Below the pieces are notes generated by a model that worked only from the letters and a program-made list of their open reading frames with translations, did no database searches and was not told the DNA's origin. Shown piece after piece: positions 1-6,265 of a DNA stretch of 9,309 nt. Every line of letters starts with the position of its first letter. Within the stretch, counting starts at the first letter, position 1. Origin of the DNA: an uncultured Bacteroidales bacterium (lineage in GTDB: Bacteria > Bacteroidota > Bacteroidia > Bacteroidales > UBA932); the NCBI GenBank assembly GCA_900546395.1, contig URDD01000084.1, positions 1 to 9,309 of the forward strand, given 5' to 3'. A program made the translations under genes and the position numbers.

Positions 1-1189
1 TTACTATAATGCCTGCCTTATTGTAGAGAGCTTCATTTCGCGATTCTTTTTCAATCCATGATTTCTCAATATCCGAATTCTTCTTCAGATTCTCAATTTC
101 TATGGAGCGCGCTTCTATATCTGCCTTGAGTATCAAATACTTGTCTTTAAGGAGACGTTCACGTTCAGCCAGTATATCCAGGCTTTTCCTTGCTTTTCCA
201 ACTGAATCCAGAAGTTGCCTTTGCTCAGTAGTGGCATCCCAGTCGGAGAGGAATTTCTCAAGAGAACGGAACTCAGGAGACGCAATACGCTTTTCTGTTT
301 CTCCGATTTTCGCGATATCCTCTTCTGCTTCTGAGGATGCCTTCAAAAGCAACGTGACAATCCGCTCTTTTTCTGCCAGCAACGTCCTTTTTTCCGATAT
401 GGATTCTGCCTGTCTGTCATTTTCTTCCTTTTCGGCAATAATTTTCCTGATATCATCAGGTGACATTGAATGGGAAGAGAGTTCGGAATACATCGTCTCG
501 CGCATTTTCTTTTCATTTGATATACGCTTGAATATGCGGGAAATGGCAGTCCCGTAAAAACTGAATTTTTCAGTATCGGTGAGTTGTTCCAAAATGATTT
601 CCCTGCTTTCTTTATCTCCGGTGAGAAATGTCTCAAAACGCCCCTGGGCGAGCATTGCCATGCGACAGAATTGTTCGAAAGTCAGCCCTGCAGATGACAG
701 TATAAGTTCTTCTGCCGCTGTACCCGAATATTCTTCTCCACCTTCTGTAACTGTCCATTTGGGTTTCCTGTGTAAAATATTTCTCTGTCCGGATGCGTCT
801 GTATTGGATAGATATACTCCTAATTCCAGTCTGGCTCTGTACTCTTTTCCGTTATTTCCCTCAAAAACCACTTCGCTGTAGCATTCGTCTTTTGCGGATA
901 TTCCGTCACGGGTATATTGGGATATGCTGTTCACACGAATCGTTTCTCCTGATTTGTTCCGGAATTCGTTTCGCATAGGATTTGATACATTTTCGGTCCT
1001 TGGTGTTTTGCGGTACAGAGCCATTGAGATGGCGTCGAGCAGAACAGATTTGCCGGAACCGGTATCTCCGCAAATAAGGAATACCGGAGCATCATCTCCT
1101 GTAATGCTGTCTTTCAGGTCTTTGGTAAAGTCTATATCCGCTTTTTCTATGGATGCTATATTTCTGATGTGGAGTTCTTTGATTTTCAT
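1..1189 (-). CDS. sbcC: SbcC, ATPase subunit of the SbcCD nuclease (partial, C-terminus beyond left edge)
   Basis: Rad50-type SMC-like ATPase that pairs with SbcD to cut hairpins and protein-blocked DNA ends in the cytoplasm. The first 396 residues are visible and the frame stays open to the left edge. The start opens with MKIKELHIRNIASIEKADID, typical of the family. Walker A is GDTGSGKS at about residues 41-48, followed by LLDAISMALY. The Q-loop region is MLAQGRFETFL at about 179-189, followed by LEQLTDTEKFSFYG, a characteristic SbcC stretch. From about residue 217 the protein becomes Glu/Lys/Arg-rich and looks like the ascending coiled coil. The zinc hook, returning coil, signature motif and Walker B would lie outside the window. 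The ATG overlaps the sbcD stop codon as ATGA, so translation is probably coupled and the two genes form one operon. Family identity is near certain; intactness of the C-terminus cannot be judged. Confidence 0.95.
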   Translation of the reverse strand, partial: MKIKELHIRNIASIEKADIDFTKDLKDSITGDDAPVFLICGDTGSGKSVLLDAISMALYRKTPRTENVSNPMRNEFRNKSGETIRVNSISQYTRDGISAKDECYSEVVFEGNNGKEYRARLELGVYLSNTDASGQRNILHRKPKWTVTEGGEEYSGTAAEELILSSAGLTFEQFCRMAMLAQGRFETFLTGDKESREIILEQLTDTEKFSFYGTAISRIFKRISNEKKMRETMYSELSSHSMSPDDIRKIIAEKEENDRQAESISEKRTLLAEKERIVTLLLKASSEAEEDIAKIGETEKRIASPEFRSLEKFLSDWDATTEQRQLLDSVGKARKSLDILAERERLLKDKYLILKADIEARSIEIENLKKNSDIEKSWIEKESRNEALYNKAGIIV

Positions 1190-2460
1190 ATCTCGGATTT
1201 TCTGTTTGGAAGGGTACGGAGTTTGGAAGCTGACTCTTCACTCATTACTGCGATTTCACGCCTGACCAATTCGAATGCCTCTGCAAGCATGCAGGAGTCC
1301 AGTTCCGGGTAGTCATCCATTGTCTCGGATATAAACTCAAGAGGATCAGTCATCTGCTGAAGGTCCGCCACTTCAAATTTCGGCTTTTCTTCACTTGTGC
1401 CCTGCTCCTGCGGTGCACCGGTCCATATTATTTTGGGATTGTATCTTATTATATCTTCTTTTCCGGCAATAATCTCATATACTTGTCTTGTAAAATTTGA
1501 AGGAAGGGGAGTGCCGTATTCAAACACAAGTCTGAAATATCCTCCCTGGCCGGCAGAGAAATTTCTTACCTCTGACAGTCCGTCTTCTGCACACTTGAGT
1601 GATTCTCCGTTTTCCGGAAGAGTATAAAAGTGTCTTAACTGTTTAACTCTCAGCTGTCTGACGCTTACCTCAGAATTATGTAAAGGTATTTCTACAAGAC
1701 TTACGCTATGAGGAAAGGCCTCATCACAGCTAACATGCAGCGGACTGCCTGAGTAACGTGCTGTTCCTGATGGATAAACTACCTTTTCCTCCATCCATTC
1801 GCTTTCCCGGCCTAATGTCTGGGGCTTGTGTATGTGTCCCAATGCCAGATAGTCATACCCGTTCCCGAGTTCGGATAAATCCTGCGTCATGACAGAGCCT
1901 ATTTCAAAACCGTGTCCTGTCACATCAGCTCCGGAAACCGCGAGATGGGCCATCATTACTACAGGTTTTGATTCTGTATTGAGTTCATTTATACGGTCCA
2001 GTACGGCCTGGTAAATTTCACGTCTTTTCCCCTGCATATATGGTAAGGCAGCGATATATCCGCTTTCAAGAGTTATGATGAAACGGTCCTGCCATCCGTT
2101 TTCCTGATGTACCGCATCTGATGCCGGAGGTACACCTACTATATATACTCCTATTTTACGCCATACTTCACTTTCCGCCTGCAGTCTGGATGCCGAATCG
2201 TGGTTTCCGGCAGTGATGATGATTTTCATATCTGGGCAGCAGTCGTGCAAATCAACGAATGTATGTGTAAATGACTCTTTTACAGTAGCTCCAGGCTGCT
2301 GTATGTCAAAAATATCTCCACAGAATAGTAGTGCGTCGGGGCGATGTTCTGTGCACCATACCTTAAGCTGCGAGAAAAAACACTCGTGTTCGTCACATCT
2401 TGTATAACTTTGATAAAGCACTTGTCCGAAATGAAGGTCGGCTGTATGTATAAATTTCAT
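1186..2460 (-). CDS. sbcD: SbcD, Mre11-type exonuclease/endonuclease subunit of SbcCD
   Basis: Metallophosphoesterase subunit of the SbcCD complex, a Mn-dependent DNA nuclease acting on double-strand ends and hairpins. All metal-site motifs of the Mre11 family are readable: DLH at residues 8-10, CGDIFD at 47-52, GNHD at 85-88, AHL at 171-173 and GHIH at 208-211. The N-terminal phosphoesterase domain covers about 1-250. The remaining about 170 residues fit the SbcD capping and SbcC-binding region. Length (424 aa) is normal for the family. The start was chosen because MKFIHTADLHFG is the standard SbcD N-terminus. No clear Shine-Dalgarno sequence precedes it, as is usual in Bacteroidota. It is the first gene of the sbcDC operon, with a promoter about 25-55 bases upstream and a 4-base overlap with sbcC. 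Confidence 0.97.
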   Translation of the reverse strand: MKFIHTADLHFGQVLYQSYTRCDEHECFFSQLKVWCTEHRPDALLFCGDIFDIQQPGATVKESFTHTFVDLHDCCPDMKIIITAGNHDSASRLQAESEVWRKIGVYIVGVPPASDAVHQENGWQDRFIITLESGYIAALPYMQGKRREIYQAVLDRINELNTESKPVVMMAHLAVSGADVTGHGFEIGSVMTQDLSELGNGYDYLALGHIHKPQTLGRESEWMEEKVVYPSGTARYSGSPLHVSCDEAFPHSVSLVEIPLHNSEVSVRQLRVKQLRHFYTLPENGESLKCAEDGLSEVRNFSAGQGGYFRLVFEYGTPLPSNFTRQVYEIIAGKEDIIRYNPKIIWTGAPQEQGTSEEKPKFEVADLQQMTDPLEFISETMDDYPELDSCMLAEAFELVRREIAVMSEESASKLRTLPNRKSEI

Positions 2461-2485
2461 CTGTCAGATTTTAAAGAAGAACTTT

Positions 2486-2516
2486 CAAAAATAACTGAAA
2501 AAATTATAATGGCAAA
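2486..2516 (-). promoter_or_regulatory. Bacteroidota-type promoter for sbcDC
   Basis: Read on the minus strand, TATTTTTG (2493-2486) matches the -7 consensus TAnnTTTG exactly. A TTTG (2516-2513) lies upstream as the -33 element, with 19 bases between the two boxes, the expected spacing. Transcription would start near 2480, leaving a short leader of about 20 bases before the sbcD ATG. This is a pattern match to the known Bacteroides sigma-ABfr promoter; no expression evidence is available. Confidence 0.6.
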
Positions 2517-2564
2517 AAATCACGGCAGAGTGACATATCTGCAATCTTAATGTCAATATTTGGC

Positions 2565-2572
2565 TATCTTTG
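2565..2572 (+). promoter_or_regulatory. -7 promoter element for the Smr-domain gene
   Basis: TATCTTTG matches the Bacteroidota -7 consensus TAnnTTTG exactly, but I see no good -33 TTTG about 19 bases upstream. Predicted transcription start is about 2577-2581, right at the 5' arm of a perfect hairpin. Together with the sbcDC promoter it makes a divergent pair inside the 175-base gap between sbcD and the Smr gene. Confidence 0.5.
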
Positions 2573-2580
2573 CAAGAATC

Positions 2581-2611
2581 TTATGCTGCATGGTATGGAA
2601 CTGCAGCATAA
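2581..2611 (+). promoter_or_regulatory. Perfect 10-bp hairpin at the predicted 5' end of the Smr-gene transcript
   Basis: TTATGCTGCA (2581-2590) and TGCAGCATAA (2602-2611) are perfect reverse complements around an 11-base loop. The stem starts within a few bases of the start site predicted from the -7 box at 2565-2572 and ends 24 bases before the ATG. It has no U-tract, so it is not a terminator. It could protect the 5' end of the mRNA, be a protein-binding operator or be a regulatory leader; the sequence does not decide between these. Confidence 0.5.
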
Positions 2612-2635
2612 TTACCTTTCAAGATAATATCAATA

Positions 2636-3133
2636 ATGAAAACTGGACAGACTGTCGTACTTATGGATTCAAATGACAGAGGTGTCATCCGGAGCATAGG
2701 TAAGAATAGCATAAAGATAGAACTTGAAGACGGCCTCATTATAGAGGCTGTTCCGGGCGAGTTTGCCATTACATGTGCAGAAGAAGAAAGGCAAATGCAG
2801 ATATCCAGTCCTGCTTCAGGCAAAAAAGATATTCCAGCCTCAAAACATAAAAGCAGTTCGTTTAAGAACACAATCACTGTCGATCTTCATATAGAAAGTC
2901 TTGAGGGAGGGAAGAATCTGCCGTCAGGAAGAAGACTCGATTACCAACTTGAAATTTTCCGAAGAGTCTTGAAGGATAACCTACGGCATAAGGGCATGAA
3001 AATTATTTTCATACATGGAGTCGGAGACGGTATTCTGAAAAATGCCATAAGAAAGGATTTGGACGAGCGATTTGCTTTAAGTTGCAGTTATGAGATAGGA
3101 AATCCGGCAGTAACTTCTGTAACAGTAAAATAG
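2636..3133 (+). CDS. Small Smr-domain protein with a DUF2027-like N-terminus
   Basis: 165-residue protein with a C-terminal Smr (small MutS-related) domain at about residues 80-165. The Smr hallmarks are present: VDLHIESL at 82-89, LDYQLEIFRRVL at 101-112 and IHGVGDGILKNAIR at 126-139, the HGxGxGxL loop. Smr domains occur in nucleases and nucleic-acid-binding proteins such as MutS2; the actual substrate here is unknown. The first about 46 residues resemble the small beta-rich start of the Bacteroidota DUF2027/Smr proteins. Between about 48 and 78 lies a low-complexity Ser/Lys-rich linker. Bacteroidota DUF2027-Smr proteins as I remember them are about twice this length, so this is a compact form lacking the middle domain. 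The stretch after the Smr core is also short. It has its own promoter, divergent from sbcDC. No neighbour fixes its role, and a link to sbcDC is only suggested by position. Confidence 0.85.
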   Translation: MKTGQTVVLMDSNDRGVIRSIGKNSIKIELEDGLIIEAVPGEFAITCAEEERQMQISSPASGKKDIPASKHKSSSFKNTITVDLHIESLEGGKNLPSGRRLDYQLEIFRRVLKDNLRHKGMKIIFIHGVGDGILKNAIRKDLDERFALSCSYEIGNPAVTSVTVK

Positions 3134-3153
3134 TTTCCAGCCGTTACTGCCGG
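3104..3153. repeat. 11-bp perfect inverted repeat across the stop codon of the Smr gene
   Basis: CCGGCAGTAAC (3104-3114) and GTTACTGCCGG (3143-3153) are perfect reverse complements with a 28-base spacer containing the TAG stop. It sits between convergent genes. It could act as a 3' stem-loop for either transcript, but no T-run follows on either strand, so I do not call it an intrinsic terminator. Confidence 0.45.
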
Positions 3154-3179
3154 TACGGTGTCCTAATATCCCCGAAATC

Positions 3180-3488
3180 CTATTTACGAAGTTTAAGTAT
3201 GTAGTATCCGGCTAATTCACCGTCATTTACAGTGCCAATGCTGTCTGATAGCATATACCCATTCTCTACATGTTTGAAATATGTTTTTTCCCCTGAGGAT
3301 GGTGTTGCCAGTTCTATCAGCCCATTACCTGCTGAATGATAGATACCACTGGTTTCAAACAATCCGTCTTTTACTCCCAGATATTCCCTGGTCAATGTAT
3401 AGGTACTGTCTTCGTTGACTGTCAGTACAGTCCTGATGCCTTCACAATCAGCCGCAGGCATTGTCCCTTCAAATGTTCCTGCAGACAA
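3180..3488 (-). CDS. NlpE-like domain protein, N-terminally truncated (possible gene remnant)
   Basis: The translation matches the NlpE (copper-homeostasis/envelope-stress lipoprotein) domain: GTFEGTMPAADCEGIRTVLT near the start, then a YTLTREYLG strand and a TPSSGEKTY segment. In Bacteroidales relatives this is usually part of a secreted lipoprotein with a signal peptide and lipobox Cys, often with two such domains. Here only one domain remains, resembling the C-terminal copy. There is no signal peptide. The reading frame is closed by TAG only 21 bases upstream of the first possible start (TTG at 3488), and the nitroreductase stop lies 31 bases away, so no room exists for the missing part. 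The first ATG lies inside the domain at residue 10. As it stands the product would stay in the cytoplasm. I consider a truncated pseudogene likely, but a short expressed ORF from the TTG start cannot be excluded. Confidence 0.55.
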   Translation of the reverse strand: MSAGTFEGTMPAADCEGIRTVLTVNEDSTYTLTREYLGVKDGLFETSGIYHSAGNGLIELATPSSGEKTYFKHVENGYMLSDSIGTVNDGELAGYYILKLRK

Positions 3489-3519
3489 TTCTGCCGTTCT
3501 GCTCCACTAAACACTTAAC

Positions 3520-4059
3520 TTACCACTTTTCATAATGAATTTTTGATTCGTCCCATTTGTCTTTCGGTATATAATCCTTTGCCGGATACCCCAACGGAAT
3601 AATATTCAGAGGAATTATCTCATCCGGAAGGCCTAACAACTCCTGTACCGGAATCACGCGCTCCTGCCTCGGATATACTCCTGTCCACACGGCTCCGAGT
3701 CCGAGTGCATGTGCAGCCAGCAAGATATTCTGGCTTACTGCCGATGCATCCTGAGCCCAGTATCCTTCTATGGGAAGAGATTTGGAAAGATCCCCGCAAA
3801 CTACTATTGCGACATCTGCTTTAGGCAGCATCTTGGCGTAGGGGAGAGTTTCGGCAAGAGCATTCATCAACTGCTTGTTTCTTACTACGACAAAACTCCA
3901 TGGCTGGAGATTTTTTGCTGAAGGAGCAGCCATTGCCGCACGGAGTATCAGTTCCACCTTGAATTCCTCCACTGGTTTTTCGAGATATGACCTGATGCTT
4001 GTGCGTGTCATTATATTGTCTATTATAATCCGTGCATTGTCTGTAATTTCAGTTACCAT
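3520..4059 (-). CDS. Nitroreductase-family FMN oxidoreductase
   Basis: 179-residue flavoprotein of the nitroreductase family (PF00881), using FMN and NAD(P)H to reduce nitro compounds, quinones or unknown physiological substrates in the cytoplasm. FMN-binding signatures are visible: RTSIRSY at residues 19-25 (Arg19 and Arg23 for phosphate), APSAKNLQPW at 45-54, GLGAVWTGVYP at 120-130 and the C-terminal PLGYPA at 155-160. Length fits the short single-domain subgroup that works as a homodimer. The annotated ATG gives about 16 residues before the core; a second ATG at residue 17 is a possible alternative start. Upstream, AAACTTTG (7 of 8 to TAnnTTTG) could be a weak -7 box. The truncated NlpE-like domain follows 31 bases downstream on the same strand. 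Substrate cannot be predicted. Confidence 0.93.
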   Translation of the reverse strand: MVTEITDNARIIIDNIMTRTSIRSYLEKPVEEFKVELILRAAMAAPSAKNLQPWSFVVVRNKQLMNALAETLPYAKMLPKADVAIVVCGDLSKSLPIEGYWAQDASAVSQNILLAAHALGLGAVWTGVYPRQERVIPVQELLGLPDEIIPLNIIPLGYPAKDYIPKDKWDESKIHYEKW

Positions 4060-4091
4060 ATCATTATCAAAGTTTCTTAGACGCAGTTTAA

Positions 4092-4146
4092 GAAACTGTT
4101 TAAAACTTTTTCAAAAATTTATAATGACAAAAATTTAAACAGCTTC
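4092..4146. mobile_element. 55-bp miniature element with IS5-type ends, flanked by TAA
   Basis: The 55-base segment begins GAAACTGTTTAAAA and ends TTTAAACAGCTTC, an imperfect inverted repeat (one mismatch over 13 bases). It is flanked on both sides by TAA (4089-4091 and 4147-4149), a 3-base duplication of the TNA type used by the IS1031 group of IS5. Its ends match those of the 623-bp element at 5612-6234. The left end resembles that element's right end, including the run TTCAAAAAT, and the right end matches its left end over 16 bases. It is therefore an inverted, almost fully emptied derivative, or a MITE mobilised by the same transposase. It lies in the promoter region of the nitroreductase gene. 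The mechanism is inferred; the ends and flanks are seen. Confidence 0.65.
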
Positions 4147-4243
4147 TAAAAATTTTCAGCTTCTTATTTATTGAATTTTGCAAGTTTATGATATTAGAAT
4201 GCATGTGCGATAATTGCGAAACTTTTTCCCGCAATACTTTCTT

Positions 4244-5578
4244 CTATTGCGTTTTATCTGACTTTTCCGGTGTGTGGAAATTTATTATGTTGCGGATGGC
4301 ATTCTGGCAGGCAGGGCAGAAAATAGGGGCTGTATTTGAGCGCATGCGGCAGTCCGGAAACGGGCGGAAGACACCTTTGGACTGATATCCGCCACCTTCA
4401 TATACGCCGAGGAAACTGACCGGATTCTCTCCTTCGGAAATCTTTTTCCACATCTTTTTTTCATCTGCCGGTGGGGTCGGTATCTTTGTTCCTTCAAGCA
4501 ACAGGTCATCCCATTTTGAGCTGAAACCGACCATAGTCGTAAGATTCGGCTCCCAAGGTTCGACATGAGGGTAGTATGTCTCAACGAACTGGTCATCATA
4601 GAAATACTCGTCACCCAGACCGACGAAACTGTGTCCGAACTCGTGCACCACTACAGGCTTGAATGCCGGATGATGGGCAGTGGTCAATGTGTATGAGTTA
4701 AATATGCCTCCTCCACCGTAATTGTCTGTATTGGCGAGAATTATTATATGCTCATATGGAAGTCCGGCAAGTGCGTCGTGCAGGTCTCCCAAGTGAAGCG
4801 TGGTGAGGTATCTGTCAGAATAGAATGTGCTGAAATGAGAGTTCAGAGCAGTGCTTTTCCATATACCTTTTCCGGGAATGCTCACTCCGCTTTCATCTGA
4901 AGGCAATGCAACTGCGATGAAGTTGAAACGGTCTTTAAACTCGTCAAAAGGTTTGTAGGAGAGTATTGATTCCATGGCAGCGCGGGCATCATCATAAAAT
5001 ATCTCCGATTCCTGTGCAGTATATCCTTCTGCTACAATCGCAATGTCAATGCATTCCTGCGGTGAACCGTTTTCGAGAAGGTATTTCCAGGGCTGCCTGT
5101 TTTCTGGAAGTTTTCTGATCAGGATATCGGACGGGTCAACATTGTGTTCCATAGATGCCATCAGTTCGCCCTTGAAGCCGTACAGTTCAAGTTTTATTAC
5201 AACTTCCTTTTCCGGCATAGGTAGAAGAAACACGTTTTCAAATGATTTTCTTACGCGGGTAGCTTCTTCTGTGTTTTTCCATTCTTGAAACAGTGTCGAG
5301 AAGCTGTTTCTGTAAAGGATAGTAGAGTCCTCAAGGCTCATCATGCAAATCTGGCCGTTGCCTTTCAGCGGGACTTTGTCAAGGTTTGTGTTTCTTCCGG
5401 CCCATATATCGAAGCATGTGAGTTCCGAAAGGGCGATTTCCGTTTCCTTGTCAGTTCCGGAAAAAATATAATCTACTCTTAAAGTTTTGTCAGCAATTGC
5501 CTCAGCCGGAGTCTGGGCATAAGAACTGTAAGTGCAGCCGAGCATTGCGGCCAGGATGGTAATACCTATTCTTTTCAT
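4244..5578 (-). CDS. Secreted M64-family metallopeptidase
   Basis: 444-residue zinc peptidase of the Peptidase_M64 family (PF09471, IgA-peptidase-like), as found in gut Bacteroides. Residues 1-21 form a signal peptide (MKR, hydrophobic core, SYA before Gln22), so it is exported. Residues about 23-165 fit the M64 N-terminal beta domain (PF16217). The catalytic domain follows, with the zinc motif HEFGH at 312-316 (His312, Glu313, His316) extended to SFVGLGDEY, where Asp323 or Glu324 may complete the site. Further family marks are DIAIVAEGYT at 178-187, ANTDNYGGGGIFNS at 282-295 and late cysteines at 410, 421 and 424. Cys15 sits in AMLGC, a poor lipobox, so a lipoprotein form is possible but less likely. 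True substrate is unknown; IgA cleavage is inherited from the family name and not implied. An IS copy lies only 33 bases upstream of the start, so its original promoter may have been displaced. Confidence 0.93.
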   Translation of the reverse strand: MKRIGITILAAMLGCTYSSYAQTPAEAIADKTLRVDYIFSGTDKETEIALSELTCFDIWAGRNTNLDKVPLKGNGQICMMSLEDSTILYRNSFSTLFQEWKNTEEATRVRKSFENVFLLPMPEKEVVIKLELYGFKGELMASMEHNVDPSDILIRKLPENRQPWKYLLENGSPQECIDIAIVAEGYTAQESEIFYDDARAAMESILSYKPFDEFKDRFNFIAVALPSDESGVSIPGKGIWKSTALNSHFSTFYSDRYLTTLHLGDLHDALAGLPYEHIIILANTDNYGGGGIFNSYTLTTAHHPAFKPVVVHEFGHSFVGLGDEYFYDDQFVETYYPHVEPWEPNLTTMVGFSSKWDDLLLEGTKIPTPPADEKKMWKKISEGENPVSFLGVYEGGGYQSKGVFRPFPDCRMRSNTAPIFCPACQNAIRNIINFHTPEKSDKTQ

Positions 5579-5611
5579 ATATCAGCTTTTCAATCTCCGA
5601 CTATAAACTTA

Positions 5612-5624
5612 GAAGCTGTTTAAA
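5612..5624 (+). repeat. Left terminal inverted repeat of the IS
   Basis: GAAGCTGTTTAAA, perfect inverse of 6222-6234. The preceding TTA is the target duplication. Confidence 0.8.
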
Positions 5625-5702
5625 TTTCTTTATAATTAATTAAAAATCAGTAGGTTAATTGAAATATTTTTCGTAACTTTATAAGTATCAAGCAATCAAG
5701 TT

Positions 5703-6226
5703 ATGAAAGCATACTCAACCAACCTGACTGCTAAACAATGGCAAGTTATAAAAAATATGTTAGACCCCAAAGAGCGATTCAGAAAATATTCTCTCCGATC
5801 TGTTTTTGACGGTATCCTGTATATTGTAAAGACCGGTATCCAATGGCCTATGCTACCCTCGGACTTCCGATGGCTGTAAAAGTTCATCCTGCTAACATCC
5901 ATGACAGTGTCGGAGCGGAGCAGGTATTCGATTCAATGAGATATAAATTTCCTCGGCTGAAACGCATCCTTGCAGACGGAGGTTACAGAGGGGAAACTGT
6001 CAGAAGTACAGTCCGCAAGTTGTTGGAATGCGAACTTACAGTAGTACTCCGTTCGGATAAAGTGAAAGACATATTTGCACCGGTGCCTAAAAGGTGGATT
6101 GTCGAACAAACATTTTCCTGGCTGGAGGACTTCAGAAGACTTACGATAGACTACGAATACAGGGCAGATACGCACGAGGCTATGGTGCAAATTGCCGCCA
6201 TAAAATTATTTTTGAATAAATTTTAA
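5703..6226 (+). pseudogene. IS5-family transposase, broken by an internal deletion and frameshift
   Basis: Two pieces of one transposase lie in different frames. The N-terminal piece (5703-5879, 58 codons) begins MKAYSTNLTAKQWQVIKNML and continues with LRSVFDGILYIVKTGIQW and MLPSDF, the usual N-terminal DUF4096-type domain, then stops at TAA. The C-terminal piece (readable from 5843, homologous from about 5855) has LGLPMAVKVHPANIHDS, then LADGGYRG with the second catalytic Asp, and RWIVEQTFSWLEDFRRL with the catalytic Glu; it ends FLNKF at 6226. The central part carrying the first catalytic Asp (the GIDSQSVK region in relatives) is absent, and the join is out of frame. The enzyme must be inactive. 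The junction falls in ACCCTCGGACTTCC, which reads sensibly as MLPSDF in one frame and TLGLP in the other, suggesting recombination between short matching stretches. Confidence 0.88.
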
Positions 6227-6234
6227 ACAGCTTC
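6222..6234 (-). repeat. Right terminal inverted repeat of the IS
   Basis: TTTAAACAGCTTC, perfect inverse of 5612-5624. It begins 5 bases before the end of the transposase reading frame, so the TAA stop lies inside the repeat. The following TTA is the target duplication. Confidence 0.8.
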
Positions 6235-6265
6235 TTATACTATTTTCATAAAAACTTCTATAGCT

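Larger units (their letters stand above)
5612..6234 (+). mobile_element. Internally deleted IS5-family insertion sequence (623 bp) with TTA target duplication
   Basis: The element is bounded by 13-base perfect terminal inverted repeats, GAAGCTGTTTAAA at 5612-5624 and its reverse complement at 6222-6234. It is flanked by TTA at 5609-5611 and 6235-6237. The 3-base TNA duplication and the transposase type point to the IS5 family, IS1031-like group. Intact members are about 850 bp or longer, so more than 200 bp of the centre is missing. The ends are unspoiled, so it could still be moved by a transposase supplied from an intact copy elsewhere in the genome; on its own it cannot encode an active enzyme. 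It separates the M64 peptidase start from the ATPase remnant. Confidence 0.85.

Noticed and set aside
102..557. 151-codon plus-strand open frame at the left edge
   Set aside because: Ser-rich, low-complexity antisense reading of the sbcC coiled coil; the minus strand carries a clear SbcC.
4213..4235. ATTGCG / CGCAAT stem-loop after the M64 gene, as a terminator
   Set aside because: Only 6 bp with an 11-base loop and no T-run on the minus strand.
5522..5578. M64 peptidase as a lipoprotein via Cys15
   Set aside because: AMLGC lacks a good lipobox residue at -3, and a normal signal peptidase I site (SYA-Q) follows.
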